From DATGFK01 sp040007395 (GTDB lineage: Bacteria; Chloroflexota; Anaerolineae; Aggregatilineales; UBA2796): 37,190 nt of DNA. The notes below the pieces were generated by a model, which did not search any database, had not been told where the DNA came from, and was given only the letters and a program-made list of their open reading frames with translations. The stretch covers positions 1 through 37,190 of the forward strand of contig JBDTVG010000152.1 of the NCBI GenBank assembly GCA_040007395.1, given 5' to 3'. Below, in pieces: positions 1-8,734 of the stretch (position 1 is the stretch's first letter; every line of letters starts with the position of its first letter). Both the position numbers and the translations under genes were made by a program.

Positions 1-54
1 CCTCATTCTACCCCTCCTACATTTCCCCCTTACCCCCGAACTCCCTGAAGACCC
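1..54 (-). mobile_element. Terminal end of an ISL3-like insertion sequence, cut by the window edge
   Basis: Read on the minus strand, this stretch begins GGGTCTTCAGGGAGTTCGGG. It matches the left end of the IS at 25836 in 26 of the first 27 bases and more loosely for about 25 bases beyond. In the IS at 25836 this segment lies just upstream of the transposase start. A related transposase gene is therefore expected on the minus strand, left of the window. Only the end is visible, so I cannot say whether the copy is intact. Confidence 0.7.
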
Positions 55-482
55 ATCGTTTTTCGGATTAGCATAATCTGAAATAAATTTGATGACCCTG
101 TGCAAATATTCAAAGTGTGAAGTCTAGTAGCATAATTCTTATTAATTTGCAGCGGGATTCCGGAACACAACAATTCATGACTTTCGCTTAGCCTATTCAG
201 GAAGGCGCACAACGGGTCAAAAATCAGCTTTTTGAGCGTGTCTGAACCATCATGACCCATTTGCATGAATGATAAGCGCGATTAGTTGTCAATCAAGTCG
301 TGTAGGAATGTTAGGGAATATGCAGCAAAGCAAAGAAGTGGGGCGCGCCCCACTTCTTTTAGCTTTCAAGATAGGTATTTAGCAAGCAGTAGTTAGCGGT
401 TATAGGGTTAGACTTACCACGACATAACGGAGGCGAGAGAAACGCCCCATTCCAACTTAACGTGATGTGATTGCTATCGCTG
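55..482. other. Region without a convincing gene; possible IS-truncated gene fragment
   Basis: Apart from the palindrome described separately, no convincing gene is seen here. A minus-strand reading frame opens at an ATG at 266 and runs straight into the IS end at 54 (last residues before the junction ...QIMLIRKTM). It could be the 5' part of a gene interrupted by the left-edge IS. It has no visible Shine-Dalgarno sequence and no recognisable family, so it stays a guess. Confidence 0.3.
332..359 (-). terminator. Perfect 28-bp palindrome, probable terminator of the lipoprotein gene
   Basis: Every base from 332 pairs with its partner up to 359. The GC-rich core is GTGGGGCGCGCCCCAC, flanked by A-rich and T-rich arms (AAAGAA / TTCTTT). 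It lies about 120 bases downstream of the minus-strand lipoprotein stop at 483. A hairpin followed by T-rich sequence on both strands fits an intrinsic terminator that could work in both directions. The distance from the gene is somewhat long. Confidence 0.5.
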
Positions 483-1376
483 TTAGGATAGCGGCCCGAA
501 ATGGATACCGGTTGTCGGTGGGGGGCCATCTAGCGGCGCAAGCGCCAATGCTGCACCGTTATTACTGGTCATCATCCAGCCATGCTCAAAATTTTGCCAT
601 GTAGAATCGAATGGTTGCTCGCCAGCAAGCGCCCACCCTAGCGCAGTTCGAAAGGCAGTGTTGGTGCGCCACACGTAACCGAAGCCGCGTACAGGTTGCA
701 GCAGTCCCGCTGGCGGCACTTGTGAAGGATCGTTGGCGGGAATCGAGTCATTCCAATTATCGGCAACGCGCCAGAAGGTATCGGTGGTTGCGCCAGTTCG
801 CAGCGCCGCCGTCGAAAGCACATAGATCTCTTTCGTATCGCGCCAGAACATAAAGCCGTTCTGAAACGTCTGCACTACCATTTTTACGACATACGGGTTT
901 CCCGTTGGGCAACCCAACTTTTGCGCAACAGCAGCGTTGCGAGCCACATTGGCAAACTGTGGGGCAGCAGGTGTGGTGCAGTTGCCAGCTACACCGCCAC
1001 CGCTGCTAACTGGCGGCGGATTGTTGGCGACTCGTGTTCCCGGCCCCGGCACAAAGGTTACGATAGCGACTGGGCGGGTGCCAATGGGCAGCAGACTGCC
1101 CGCGCTAAAGGTCGATGCGCCCATGAAAATGCCAACCACTGGAGTCGGAGTCGGTGTAAAAGTTGGCGGCGGCAGTGTGTTAGTCGGGCGGCGATTATCG
1201 AGTGTCGCCTGAGCCTGTGGCGCGTTAGGGGTTGGCGAAAGCTGGACAGTCGCCAGCGATTTGGGCAGCGCGTTAAAGCCAGTTAGGATCGGGCCATTCG
1301 GGTCGGGCGTAGATGTGGCACTAGAACAGCCTGCCAGCATAGCAATAACGAATAAGAGCATGAAACATTTGATCAT
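483..1376 (-). CDS. Secreted lipoprotein with Thr/Pro linker and a C-terminal domain of unknown function
   Basis: The 297-residue product starts with a short hydrophobic signal and a lipobox (MLAGC, Cys17), so it should be lipid-anchored outside the membrane. Residues about 20-130 are a low-complexity Thr/Pro/Gly linker (for example TFTPTPTP). The rest is a compact domain rich in Trp and Phe. Two similar motifs bracket this domain: QTFQNGFMFWR followed by EIYVL near residue 170, and QNFEHGWMM followed by ALALAP near residue 265. Between them lies PVRGFGYVWR. They look like an internal duplication of a small beta unit. I recognise the general pattern from Chloroflexota lipoproteins but no named function. 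It is transcribed away from the oxidoreductase gene to its right. Confidence 0.75.
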   Translation of the reverse strand: MIKCFMLLFVIAMLAGCSSATSTPDPNGPILTGFNALPKSLATVQLSPTPNAPQAQATLDNRRPTNTLPPPTFTPTPTPVVGIFMGASTFSAGSLLPIGTRPVAIVTFVPGPGTRVANNPPPVSSGGGVAGNCTTPAAPQFANVARNAAVAQKLGCPTGNPYVVKMVVQTFQNGFMFWRDTKEIYVLSTAALRTGATTDTFWRVADNWNDSIPANDPSQVPPAGLLQPVRGFGYVWRTNTAFRTALGWALAGEQPFDSTWQNFEHGWMMTSNNGAALALAPLDGPPPTTGIHFGPLS

Positions 1377-1473
1377 GGCAACCCCTCAAGTATGATGGCT
1401 ATGATTGTAACGGACAGTGCTTATGCTGCCACAGGATGACAAAACTGAAGCGTAGTTAGTTCAACCAAGATCG

Positions 1474-1502
1474 TCGTCAGCACATTATATAGCGCCTATA
1501 CT
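1474..1502 (+). promoter_or_regulatory. Candidate sigma-70-type promoter for the oxidoreductase gene
   Basis: A -10-like TATACT (5 of 6 to consensus) lies 17 bases after a -35-like TCGTCA (4 of 6). It is in the divergent intergenic region, 45 bases before the ATG at 1547. The match comes from reading the sequence only. Confidence 0.35.
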
Positions 1503-1546
1503 AGGCCGTTAATCTCAAAACTTTTAACCTTTGGAAGGAGTGTCGC

Positions 1547-2521
1547 ATGAGGACAATCCGCTGGGGCATGATCGGTGCAGGGGATGTGACCGAGGTCAAG
1601 AGTGGCCCCGGTTTTCAAAAAGCCGAACATTCGGCGCTGGTCGCGGTCATGCGGCGTAACGGTGAACTTGCTCGCGACTATGCTGAACGCCATCATGTGC
1701 CGAAATGGTACGACGATGCCGATGCCCTGATCAATGATCCCGAAGTGGATGCGGTGTACATTGCGACTCCGCCTTATGCTCACAAAGCCTATACACTTCG
1801 TTGTGCAGAGGCGGGCAAGCCTGTTTATGTGGAAAAGCCAATGGCACTCAATTTCGCGGAATGTCAGGCAATGGTTGAGGCGTGCCATGCCGCCAATGTG
1901 CCGCTGTTCGTTGCCTACTATCGCCGGATGCTGCCGCGCTTTTTGAAGATCAGGGAACTGATCGACTCCGAAGCAATTGGTGCGGTGCTGACCGTGAATG
2001 TGAGATTATACCGACCTGCTGAACCGTTCGTAGATGGAAATCTACCTTGGCGAGTGATACCCGAACAATCCGGCGGTGGAATTTTCGTTGATATGGGCAG
2101 CCATATGCTGGATTTTCTTGATTATGTGTTAGGGCCGTACCGTACTGTATCTGGTATCGCGGCTAATCGGGGCGGCTCCTACCCAGCCGAGGATAGTGTT
2201 TCGGCCTGCTTCGAGTTCGAGTCCGGCTATCAAGGGGTGGGGCAATGGTGTTTTACCAGCTTTCAGGATTTTGATCTGACCGAAATCGTCGGCACACACG
2301 GCAAACTGGCCTTCTCCACCTTCGATGCAGCACCGTTTACGCTGACCACTGCTCAAGGCGTTCAGCAGTTCGATATTCCAAATCCGCCGCATGTCCAGCA
2401 ACCGTTGATCCAAAGCATTGTTGATCAACTCAACGGTCAAGGGGGTTGCCCCAGTACAGGCGACTCTGCTGCCCGTACCGCCAGCGTCACGGATCAAATA
2501 CTCGCGGCCTATTACAAATGA
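1547..2521 (+). CDS. Gfo/Idh/MocA family NAD(P)-dependent oxidoreductase
   Basis: This 324-residue protein has the two-domain layout of the family. An N-terminal Rossmann fold starts with GMIGAGDV (residues 7-14), and the EKP signature (residues 96-98, in YVEKPMAL) supplies the conserved lysine near the nicotinamide. A C-terminal alpha/beta dimerisation-substrate domain follows, including GGGIFVDMGSHMLDFLDY, which carries the usual GG...DxGxHxxD pattern. Members oxidise or reduce sugars, inositols and similar polyols, and the substrate cannot be read from sequence. AAGGAG lies about 7 bases before the ATG, which fixes the start. It is a single gene between a divergent lipoprotein and a convergent methyltransferase. 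Confidence 0.88.
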   Translation: MRTIRWGMIGAGDVTEVKSGPGFQKAEHSALVAVMRRNGELARDYAERHHVPKWYDDADALINDPEVDAVYIATPPYAHKAYTLRCAEAGKPVYVEKPMALNFAECQAMVEACHAANVPLFVAYYRRMLPRFLKIRELIDSEAIGAVLTVNVRLYRPAEPFVDGNLPWRVIPEQSGGGIFVDMGSHMLDFLDYVLGPYRTVSGIAANRGGSYPAEDSVSACFEFESGYQGVGQWCFTSFQDFDLTEIVGTHGKLAFSTFDAAPFTLTTAQGVQQFDIPNPPHVQQPLIQSIVDQLNGQGGCPSTGDSAARTASVTDQILAAYYK

Positions 2522-2574
2522 TTTGCGATCTAGGATTGGTTGATGGAGGTCGAAAACAGCGAGAAACTGTAGAG

Positions 2575-3225
2575 TTAATTCGGCTTCTGGGCGATGATAA
2601 CCTGCGCCACACTAATCCGGCACGGTTCACTGATCTGGGTGAGCGTAAAACCTGCTGCGGTGAAGCGCTCTGTGATCGCAATAGGCCATGCGCCGCTTTG
2701 CCCGGTCACACGATATGCCGCATCCACGCCGCGACGCGCCAGCCCGCCGCCTGTGAGCACGCCATTCGGCACAAAAACCAATCGCCCGCCCGGTTGGAGA
2801 ACACGATAAACTTCAGCGATTGTCGCCGGATCGACAATGAAATCGGTTGGGAAAGTCGAAACTACTGCCGGGAAAGCTGCATCTGGGAAGGGTAACGTTT
2901 GCGCTCGCGCCCGTACCAAACGCGACACAATGCGATGGCGTGACAGCTTGCGACGAGAAATTGCACCCATGTACGGGCTGAAGTCCATGCCGATAGACTC
3001 CAGCCCTGCCGTGCGTAGATCGATCTGAAGGTTCGCTGTGCCATGTGCCACTTCTAGCACACAGCCCCCTTGCGCAACGTTCAAATGCTTAAGCGCTGCC
3101 CGCTGCCAACTGCGCCATTCGCCCAAACTGACCAGCCAACTCACCATATCATAGGTGAAGGCCATCTCGTTGTAGAGCAGTCGGAAGCCAAACTTGACCA
3201 GCCGCCACCATACCGATTTTTGCAC
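2575..3225 (-). CDS. Class I SAM-dependent methyltransferase (UbiE-like)
   Basis: This 216-residue protein carries a class I methyltransferase fold. Motif I is VLEVAHGTANL (about residues 56-66), an acidic residue follows in GMDFSPYM, and the post-motif FPDAAFPAVVSTFP and YRVLQPGGRLVFVPNG resemble the UbiE/COQ5 group. The conserved start region, LLYNEMAFTYDMVSWLVSLG, supports the GTG start. The GTG overlaps the stop codon of the deacetylase upstream (TAGTG), so the two genes are probably translationally coupled. The Gly-to-His change in motif I (E-V-A-H-G rather than D-x-G-x-G) is unusual but known in divergent members. The substrate is unknown. Confidence 0.8.
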   Translation of the reverse strand: MQKSVWWRLVKFGFRLLYNEMAFTYDMVSWLVSLGEWRSWQRAALKHLNVAQGGCVLEVAHGTANLQIDLRTAGLESIGMDFSPYMGAISRRKLSRHRIVSRLVRARAQTLPFPDAAFPAVVSTFPTDFIVDPATIAEVYRVLQPGGRLVFVPNGVLTGGGLARRGVDAAYRVTGQSGAWPIAITERFTAAGFTLTQISEPCRISVAQVIIAQKPN

Positions 3226-4082
3226 TATGGTGTTGTCACCGCATTAAATTTTACGAGCGCAATCTCCTCGGATTTGACGACTTCGCGCACGCTGGCATGA
3301 GTCAGCGCGGCGATTTCGTCTTCGCGCTTGGTAGTGTAATCACTGTGCAGATACTCATCGACATAACCGGGATGACACATTAACTCGCTCATGCCATCTG
3401 GCAAATTAGTCAGCATCAGCAGTAGATCACCCAACGTAGCAGTCGCGTCATAAAAATTACCCTCGAAGCGATCAGGCCACAATACACGACGTTCGGCAAG
3501 GATCGCGCTGACCGCGGCGATGCTAGAGTCGCGTACTGCGTCGGGAAGATCATTGAGTAGGTCGTTGAGAAGCTTGTGTTGAGTATCCAGCGTGCCGTCG
3601 AAGCCGGGATTGCGGATCGGGATGCGATAGTGATCGGCAAGGTTAAACAGGGTAAGCAGCGAAGCAGGATGGCGGTAGACCGCGTGATGGTGTCCATCCA
3701 GATGATCCGGCTGCTGTTCGGCAACATCGATAAAGCATTCGCACTGTGCCGCCATTTCGCGCTCGATCTCGCTGGGATCGAAGTCAGCATAATGTGCCAA
3801 CCACGTTTTAATAGGGTAGAAGGTACCATCAGCTTGCACCAGTGATCGCACTTCGTCCGGCGGCAAAATAGGACGGAGACCCGTTCCCGACAAGGTGAAA
3901 TGCAACCCTAGCCCTAGATCGGGCGCGGTATGCAGCGCTTCATGAACTGCCTCAACCGCATTGGCACAACCGATCATCACTGAGGTTGAGGTGACAATTC
4001 CCTTGTGATGGGCTTCCAGTATACCCCGGCTTACTCCCGGCGTTGCGCCGTAATCATCGGCATTGACGATCAGTTGTTTCAC
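3225..4082 (-). CDS. ChbG/HpnK (YdjC) family carbohydrate deacetylase
   Basis: This 285-residue enzyme belongs to the YdjC-like metal-dependent deacetylases, which remove N-acetyl groups from chito-oligosaccharides or related glycolipids. LIVNADDYG at the N-terminus supplies the catalytic and metal-binding aspartates. GLGLHFTLSG and DHLDGHHHAVYRHP supply the metal-binding histidines. MCHPGYVDE near the C-terminus is also typical. The start is a GTG 11 bases after the nnr stop, and its stop overlaps the GTG of the next methyltransferase, so nnr, this gene and the methyltransferase form an operon. A role in cell-envelope sugar processing or hopanoid-type lipid trimming is possible, but nothing here settles the substrate. 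Confidence 0.87.
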   Translation of the reverse strand: MKQLIVNADDYGATPGVSRGILEAHHKGIVTSTSVMIGCANAVEAVHEALHTAPDLGLGLHFTLSGTGLRPILPPDEVRSLVQADGTFYPIKTWLAHYADFDPSEIEREMAAQCECFIDVAEQQPDHLDGHHHAVYRHPASLLTLFNLADHYRIPIRNPGFDGTLDTQHKLLNDLLNDLPDAVRDSSIAAVSAILAERRVLWPDRFEGNFYDATATLGDLLLMLTNLPDGMSELMCHPGYVDEYLHSDYTTKREDEIAALTHASVREVVKSEEIALVKFNAVTTP

Positions 4083-4093
4083 TTGGTTTACGC

Positions 4094-5824
4094 CTAGCCC
4101 ACTTTCTCAAGGCTGCTGATCGAATCGGCAAAGGTCGAGATCACGTCGCTTGCCAGCACACTGGCACTTGTACCAATAAATTCATATGCTAGTTCACCCG
4201 CGTAACCATGAACATAAGCGCCCACAATCGCTGCATCGAACGGATCGAGACCCTGTGCCACATAACCTGTAATCGCTCCAGCTAGCACATCGCCTGTCCC
4301 GGCATGAGCTAATGCGGCGCTGGCAAATGGCATGACCGCGACTCGCCCATCGGGATCGGCAATGACAGTATGTGCGCCCTTGAGCACAACGACACAGTTC
4401 CATTTTGCCGCCGACTCCGTTGCCAGATTCAAGCGATTTGCTTGCACAATCTCAGTCGCTTTTTGATTCTTCGTCGCTTCGATCTTCGCCAGCCGTGCCA
4501 TTTCGCCGGGATGCGGCGTGAGAACCGTCCGCGCCGGAAGCCGAGTCCACCAATTATCCAGAGTCGCCAGTAAGTTCAGTGCATCAGCATCAATGACCAG
4601 TGGCGGCATGGGCTGATCATTTACTGTCGCTTCGGCAACAGGCGCAGCGACAGCGGCAAACCCGATAGGTCGGCTGGTTTTTCTGGCCTTCTCACCGATT
4701 AGCAAGCTTTCGATAAATTCTTTTGTCGCGGCTTCTTGACCCAAGCCGGGGCCGATCAACATAGCAGAGTAGCTGGACATTTCCTTTGCGATGACATTAG
4801 CAGCCTGAGCGCTGATCACGCCGAGGTCGTGGGGCAGCAGCAGCCATGTTGTTTCCAAAATATGTGCGGCTAGCATGGGGATCACAACTTCTGGTGCGGC
4901 AGTCGTGACCAATCCAGTACCCACGCGACAAGCGGCTAGTGCTGCCAGCACAGGCGCACCGATATAGTTCAGCGAGCCAGCGACGATCAAGGCTTTGCCG
5001 AATGTGCCTTTGTTCGCGTTAGCGGGACGCTTGGGCAGCAGCGCAGAAACAGTGGGTGCATCGACCAGAGTTCGCTTGATGTTGTCACGCGGCTTGAGCT
5101 TTTCGGGCAACGCTAGATCCGCCACATGCAGCCGCCCCACAGCATCTGCGCCCACGAAGGTCACTTGCCCCACTTTCACTGTCTCGAAGGTAATGGTTTC
5201 GTCGGCGTATAGAGCATTCTTGTCCAGTTCGCCAGTATCGGCGTTTAACCCGGTGGGCATATCAACCGCAATAATGATCGGTTTGCGATAAGTATTTACA
5301 AGGGGTTCCGCTGGAGTTCTGACGCTGGGGCGAACATGATCCGTTTCGCGATCTGAGAGCGCTTTGTGGATCTGCCGCAGGATCTTTTCCATGTCGCCCT
5401 TGATAGGCAGACGTGTTCCTGTGCCTAGCAGTGCGTCTATAATCACATCGGCGTTGGCGATCATGGTACGCAGCACACGGTAGCCGTGTTCGCTGTCGCC
5501 TGCCGCATCTACTACCAGCAAGTTCGCCGCCCGGACTTTGGCGAAATTTGCATCATCTTCCGTGCGCGGCTGCGACAGGAAAAACGTGACGTTAGCTCGT
5601 GTTTCCTCTGCAATGAGGCGACCCGCGACAAGGCCATCGCCGCCGTTGTTGCCGGGGCCAACCAGCACCGCTACACGCGGTTCGGGAAATCCCTCTAGTT
5701 TTTGTTTAACATGGTCTGCCACCGCCCGTCCAGCAGTGTCCATCATCTCAGCATAGCTGACACCTGCTTTGTCAGCTTCTGCCTCGATAGCACGCATTTC
5801 GTCCACACTGGCGATCTTGATCAT
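4094..5824 (-). CDS. nnr: Bifunctional NAD(P)H-hydrate epimerase / ADP-dependent NAD(P)H-hydrate dehydratase
   Basis: Nnr repairs damaged (hydrated) NADH and NADPH. The N-terminal YjeF_N epimerase domain shows SVDEMRAIEAEADKAG, VLVGPGNNGGDGLVAGRL, DALLGTG and IAVDMPTGLNADTG. The C-terminal ribokinase-like dehydratase domain shows GTFGKALIVAGS, LIGPGLG, PLVIDADALNLL, VLTPHPGEM and the catalytic HAGTGDVLAG. About 576 residues is normal to slightly long for the fused enzyme. I chose the ATG at 5824 because AGGAGTGG precedes it by about 7 bases and the protein then starts MIKIASVDEM as in homologues. An open frame continues 27 codons further upstream but is unlikely to be translated. It heads an operon with the deacetylase and methyltransferase. 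Confidence 0.93.
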   Translation of the reverse strand: MIKIASVDEMRAIEAEADKAGVSYAEMMDTAGRAVADHVKQKLEGFPEPRVAVLVGPGNNGGDGLVAGRLIAEETRANVTFFLSQPRTEDDANFAKVRAANLLVVDAAGDSEHGYRVLRTMIANADVIIDALLGTGTRLPIKGDMEKILRQIHKALSDRETDHVRPSVRTPAEPLVNTYRKPIIIAVDMPTGLNADTGELDKNALYADETITFETVKVGQVTFVGADAVGRLHVADLALPEKLKPRDNIKRTLVDAPTVSALLPKRPANANKGTFGKALIVAGSLNYIGAPVLAALAACRVGTGLVTTAAPEVVIPMLAAHILETTWLLLPHDLGVISAQAANVIAKEMSSYSAMLIGPGLGQEAATKEFIESLLIGEKARKTSRPIGFAAVAAPVAEATVNDQPMPPLVIDADALNLLATLDNWWTRLPARTVLTPHPGEMARLAKIEATKNQKATEIVQANRLNLATESAAKWNCVVVLKGAHTVIADPDGRVAVMPFASAALAHAGTGDVLAGAITGYVAQGLDPFDAAIVGAYVHGYAGELAYEFIGTSASVLASDVISTFADSISSLEKVG

Positions 5825-5911
5825 CGCTATCCACTCCTGTATTCCGTGCATCCCTAACTGGATTATAGCGCTTCCAGATCGGGATTGGCATGTGTGGGCA
5901 GACATAGAAAA

Positions 5912-6664
5912 TCAGACTGGTCGTACACCCACGAATAGCCCGCGCCCCGTGATCCCCTCAGGATCGTGGATCACTTCTAAGCCGCTTTTTTTGAATGCGT
6001 CAAGATAATTTTCTAACGAGAAAAGTCCCAATTCATGCTTTTCCGTAAAATATTCTACGCCATTTGGCGTGGCGACCATGAAGTAAAAATCCAAGATCGA
6101 TAAGTCGCCTTGCCGTTCACCCACATTCATTCGAGCGATTATAAGGTCTGGCTGATCGACCCATACACCAGCCACATGCCCAACCGTAAACTGTTCAGGG
6201 GAAAGCCAAGGTTCGATCACGACTACGCCTCCCGGCAGCAGATGGCGCGAGATATTCTGCAATGTTTCGTTGAGTTTGGCGGTAGTCTGGACATAGCCAA
6301 TGGCGCTGAACAGGCAGGTGATCACATCGAATTGACGACCCAGATCAAAGGTCGTCATATCGCCTTGATGAAATGTGCTGTGGGGACAATGTTCTTGCGC
6401 GATCTTGAGCATCGTTGGGCTAAGATCCAACCCCTCGACACGGTAGTGTTGCTCAAGTAAGGCAGCATGTCCACCTGTTCCACAGCCGAGATCCAGTAGC
6501 GCGTTGCCGAGAGATTGCTTGTATTGCTGGATGATCTGGTGAATCTGCGCTGTTTCCTCTCGATAGTCTTTACGTATTGCAGCATAAATCGCATCGTAAT
6601 ATAACCCGAAGCGGGTGTAGTCGTTAGAGACGTTCGATGAAGAATCAGATAGAGAAGTCATCAT
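5912..6664 (-). CDS. Class I SAM-dependent methyltransferase (TylM1/DesVI-like)
   Basis: This roughly 250-residue protein has motif I LLDLGCGTGGH (about residues 57-67), the acidic residue in EGLDLSPTML, and post-motifs FDVITCLFSAIGYV and HLLPGGVVVIEPW. The N-terminal YYDAIYAAIRKDYREE resembles the aminosugar N,N-dimethyltransferases (TylM1/DesVI type), but many generic methyltransferases share it. AAGGAT lies about 8 bases before the ATG at 6664. A second ATG follows directly and an upstream TTG is less likely. It is separated from nnr by 87 bases. No sugar-nucleotide genes are nearby to support an aminosugar role. Confidence 0.85.
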   Translation of the reverse strand: MMTSLSDSSSNVSNDYTRFGLYYDAIYAAIRKDYREETAQIHQIIQQYKQSLGNALLDLGCGTGGHAALLEQHYRVEGLDLSPTMLKIAQEHCPHSTFHQGDMTTFDLGRQFDVITCLFSAIGYVQTTAKLNETLQNISRHLLPGGVVVIEPWLSPEQFTVGHVAGVWVDQPDLIIARMNVGERQGDLSILDFYFMVATPNGVEYFTEKHELGLFSLENYLDAFKKSGLEVIHDPEGITGRGLFVGVRPV

Positions 6665-6859
6665 CAATTAATCCTTATTGAGGTGTGAGTAAGGCAATAT
6701 TAGTTTTTGTCTCGTATGTTTCCATAGCACCGATAGAACCCTTGTTCCTCGATTTTCATATAGTACCTTCACAAATATTTACGCAAGACCATGTTACAAT
6801 CGTTGCTGATGTATTGATTTATTCCCAAAAATTAAGATGATGAGTATTTTTTTGCTAGT

Positions 6860-8704
6860 ATGAGCCTACCACCTCCCACTATTCCAGACGTTGTAAAAAA
6901 GTCTAGTCCATTCCGGCGCACATTGGCGATTTTGGTCACACTTCTTTTGTTGATCTTCATTAGCCGCGTGGTTCGCCTCAACACCCTAGATATGAACAAA
7001 GATGAGGTCTGGACAGTCTGGCAAACCTTCGGGTCGGTGCAGGATATAGTGCGCTGGACTCCTTACGATTGGCCTCCCGGCTTTTACCTGACGGTAGGCG
7101 GCTGGCAGTGGCTTATGAGTATTCACCCCTTTACCCTACGTTTGCTTCCCATTTTTATCTTTCTGATTAGTGTGGCGCTGCTGTACGCCGTCGCCAAGAA
7201 ACTGCATAACCGCCGCACGGGTCTCATGGCGATAGTCGTCTATAGCGCACTGGGTTACAGTGTTTACCTGAGTACCATGCTGCGCGGCTATATTCTGGTA
7301 CTGGCGTTCTGGTTGCTAGCGTTGTGGTTGGCACTCTACTATTTTGAGCAAAAAAGATCACTGAGCCGCCCGTCGATCCTGTTGGGGTTGGGGATTGCCG
7401 GATGCTTGGCAGCTATGTTCTATGTCCATGTCAGCGCCGTATTTGGAATTGCGCTGCTGCTGCTTTACACGGCGATCCTTTACGGACGGCGGGTATGGCG
7501 TTGGTGGCTTCCGCTGCTTGTCAGTGGCGTTTTGATGATGCCGGAAGTGCTGGCTAAGCAAGCCTTCGCGGTAAATCGAATTGCGGGCAACCCGCTTTCG
7601 GACTACCCAATTAATCTGCTCGCGACGTGGATTCAGCGCTTATATATCGATCTGCAAGGGCGAGAGTTGACGCTGTGGTTCGTGTTTATGCTCATCGCTA
7701 CGCTGCTGATTCTTGACAAGTGGCGGCTGAATCGGCGTGTGCTAGGCTTGGCAGTCTGGATACTTTCGCCAGTACCTAGTGCGTTCATTGGCATTCAGCT
7801 TGGCTCGTTCAATGCCCGCCATTTGCCGTGGATGCTGTGTGGAATTGCCCTATGGATCGGGTGGGGGTTATCGATGCTGCCGCGTGCAGCAGCCCTTGCG
7901 CTGAGTCTGGTCATGGCGGCGATTATGTTCCAGCCGATCCCGCTCAACCAATATGAACTTGTGCCGCGTGTGCCATTGGTCACGCTGTTCAATTGGATGT
8001 CACATGTAGCGCGGCCTTCCGATGTCGTGGTGCTTGACCCGCGATGTGAGGCGTGCGCCTTTGTCGCGCCCGAAGAGTGGGATTACTTTGCCCAAGTGTA
8101 TTTCCCGAATGGCATTAGAATTGTTCGCGAACCAGACCATTACAGCCGGGTTTGGTATCTCTATGCTAACGGCAATCAGGATGCGACACTGGCACAAAGT
8201 CTGGAGCAAGACTGCGCCGCCAGTCTGGATTACAATAATCAGCAATTCAATGTACGTCTGTACGAAACCCCACCGGATCGTGAGGGAATACTCTTTGAAA
8301 ATGGCTTGCGTTTCAACGGCGCTGAGATCCTCGACGATAACGGGATTTCTACGGTGTGGCGGCAAGGCGAAGTCGTACATATCCGCCTGTGGTGGTCGAT
8401 AGATCGCCAGATTGAAGCCGATTACAGTGTCGGAACTTATTTTCTTAACGCCGATGGCAGTCTGGCGGATTCGACGGACACCGCTCCACAGCTTGTCGAT
8501 GGTCCGCCCCAAACTAGCCAATGGGTAACAGGGCGCTATTATCTGGAAGAACGCACCTTGAAATTGCCTGCCACCGTGTCAGCAAAGGAAATTCCGCTGT
8601 ATATGGCGGTCTATCAAGCGCGAGATGGCAAACGCCTGACTGCACCCGGTATGAACGCCGACAATCTGCTTGTCCTCAAGCAGATCGCGCTGGCTACGTG
8701 GTAA
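6860..8704 (+). CDS. GT39-like (ArnT/PMT-type) integral membrane glycosyltransferase
   Basis: This is a 614-residue polytopic membrane protein. The first membrane segment is at about residues 21-40. The first outer loop carries the acidic pair of the GT-C fold (MNKDEVWTVW, about residues 46-55), followed by GFYLTVGGWQWLM. Roughly ten more hydrophobic segments run to about residue 385, then a soluble C-terminal domain of about 230 residues outside the membrane. GT-C enzymes transfer sugars from polyprenyl-phosphate donors to acceptors on the outer face. A donor-making enzyme is encoded at 31859. No clear Shine-Dalgarno sequence precedes the ATG. rpiA follows after 30 bases, so the two may be co-transcribed. 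Acceptor unknown. Confidence 0.75.
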   Translation: MSLPPPTIPDVVKKSSPFRRTLAILVTLLLLIFISRVVRLNTLDMNKDEVWTVWQTFGSVQDIVRWTPYDWPPGFYLTVGGWQWLMSIHPFTLRLLPIFIFLISVALLYAVAKKLHNRRTGLMAIVVYSALGYSVYLSTMLRGYILVLAFWLLALWLALYYFEQKRSLSRPSILLGLGIAGCLAAMFYVHVSAVFGIALLLLYTAILYGRRVWRWWLPLLVSGVLMMPEVLAKQAFAVNRIAGNPLSDYPINLLATWIQRLYIDLQGRELTLWFVFMLIATLLILDKWRLNRRVLGLAVWILSPVPSAFIGIQLGSFNARHLPWMLCGIALWIGWGLSMLPRAAALALSLVMAAIMFQPIPLNQYELVPRVPLVTLFNWMSHVARPSDVVVLDPRCEACAFVAPEEWDYFAQVYFPNGIRIVREPDHYSRVWYLYANGNQDATLAQSLEQDCAASLDYNNQQFNVRLYETPPDREGILFENGLRFNGAEILDDNGISTVWRQGEVVHIRLWWSIDRQIEADYSVGTYFLNADGSLADSTDTAPQLVDGPPQTSQWVTGRYYLEERTLKLPATVSAKEIPLYMAVYQARDGKRLTAPGMNADNLLVLKQIALATW

Positions 8705-8734
8705 GCGATTGCTAAGATCGAGTAGGAGTAAAAA

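Noticed and set aside
2446..2895. 149-codon plus-strand frame overlapping the oxidoreductase end and a methyltransferase
   Set aside because: Overlaps two well-supported genes and shows no recognisable family.
8000..8521. 173-codon minus-strand frame inside the GT39-like gene
   Set aside because: Shadow of the plus-strand gene, with no signal, family or ribosome binding site.
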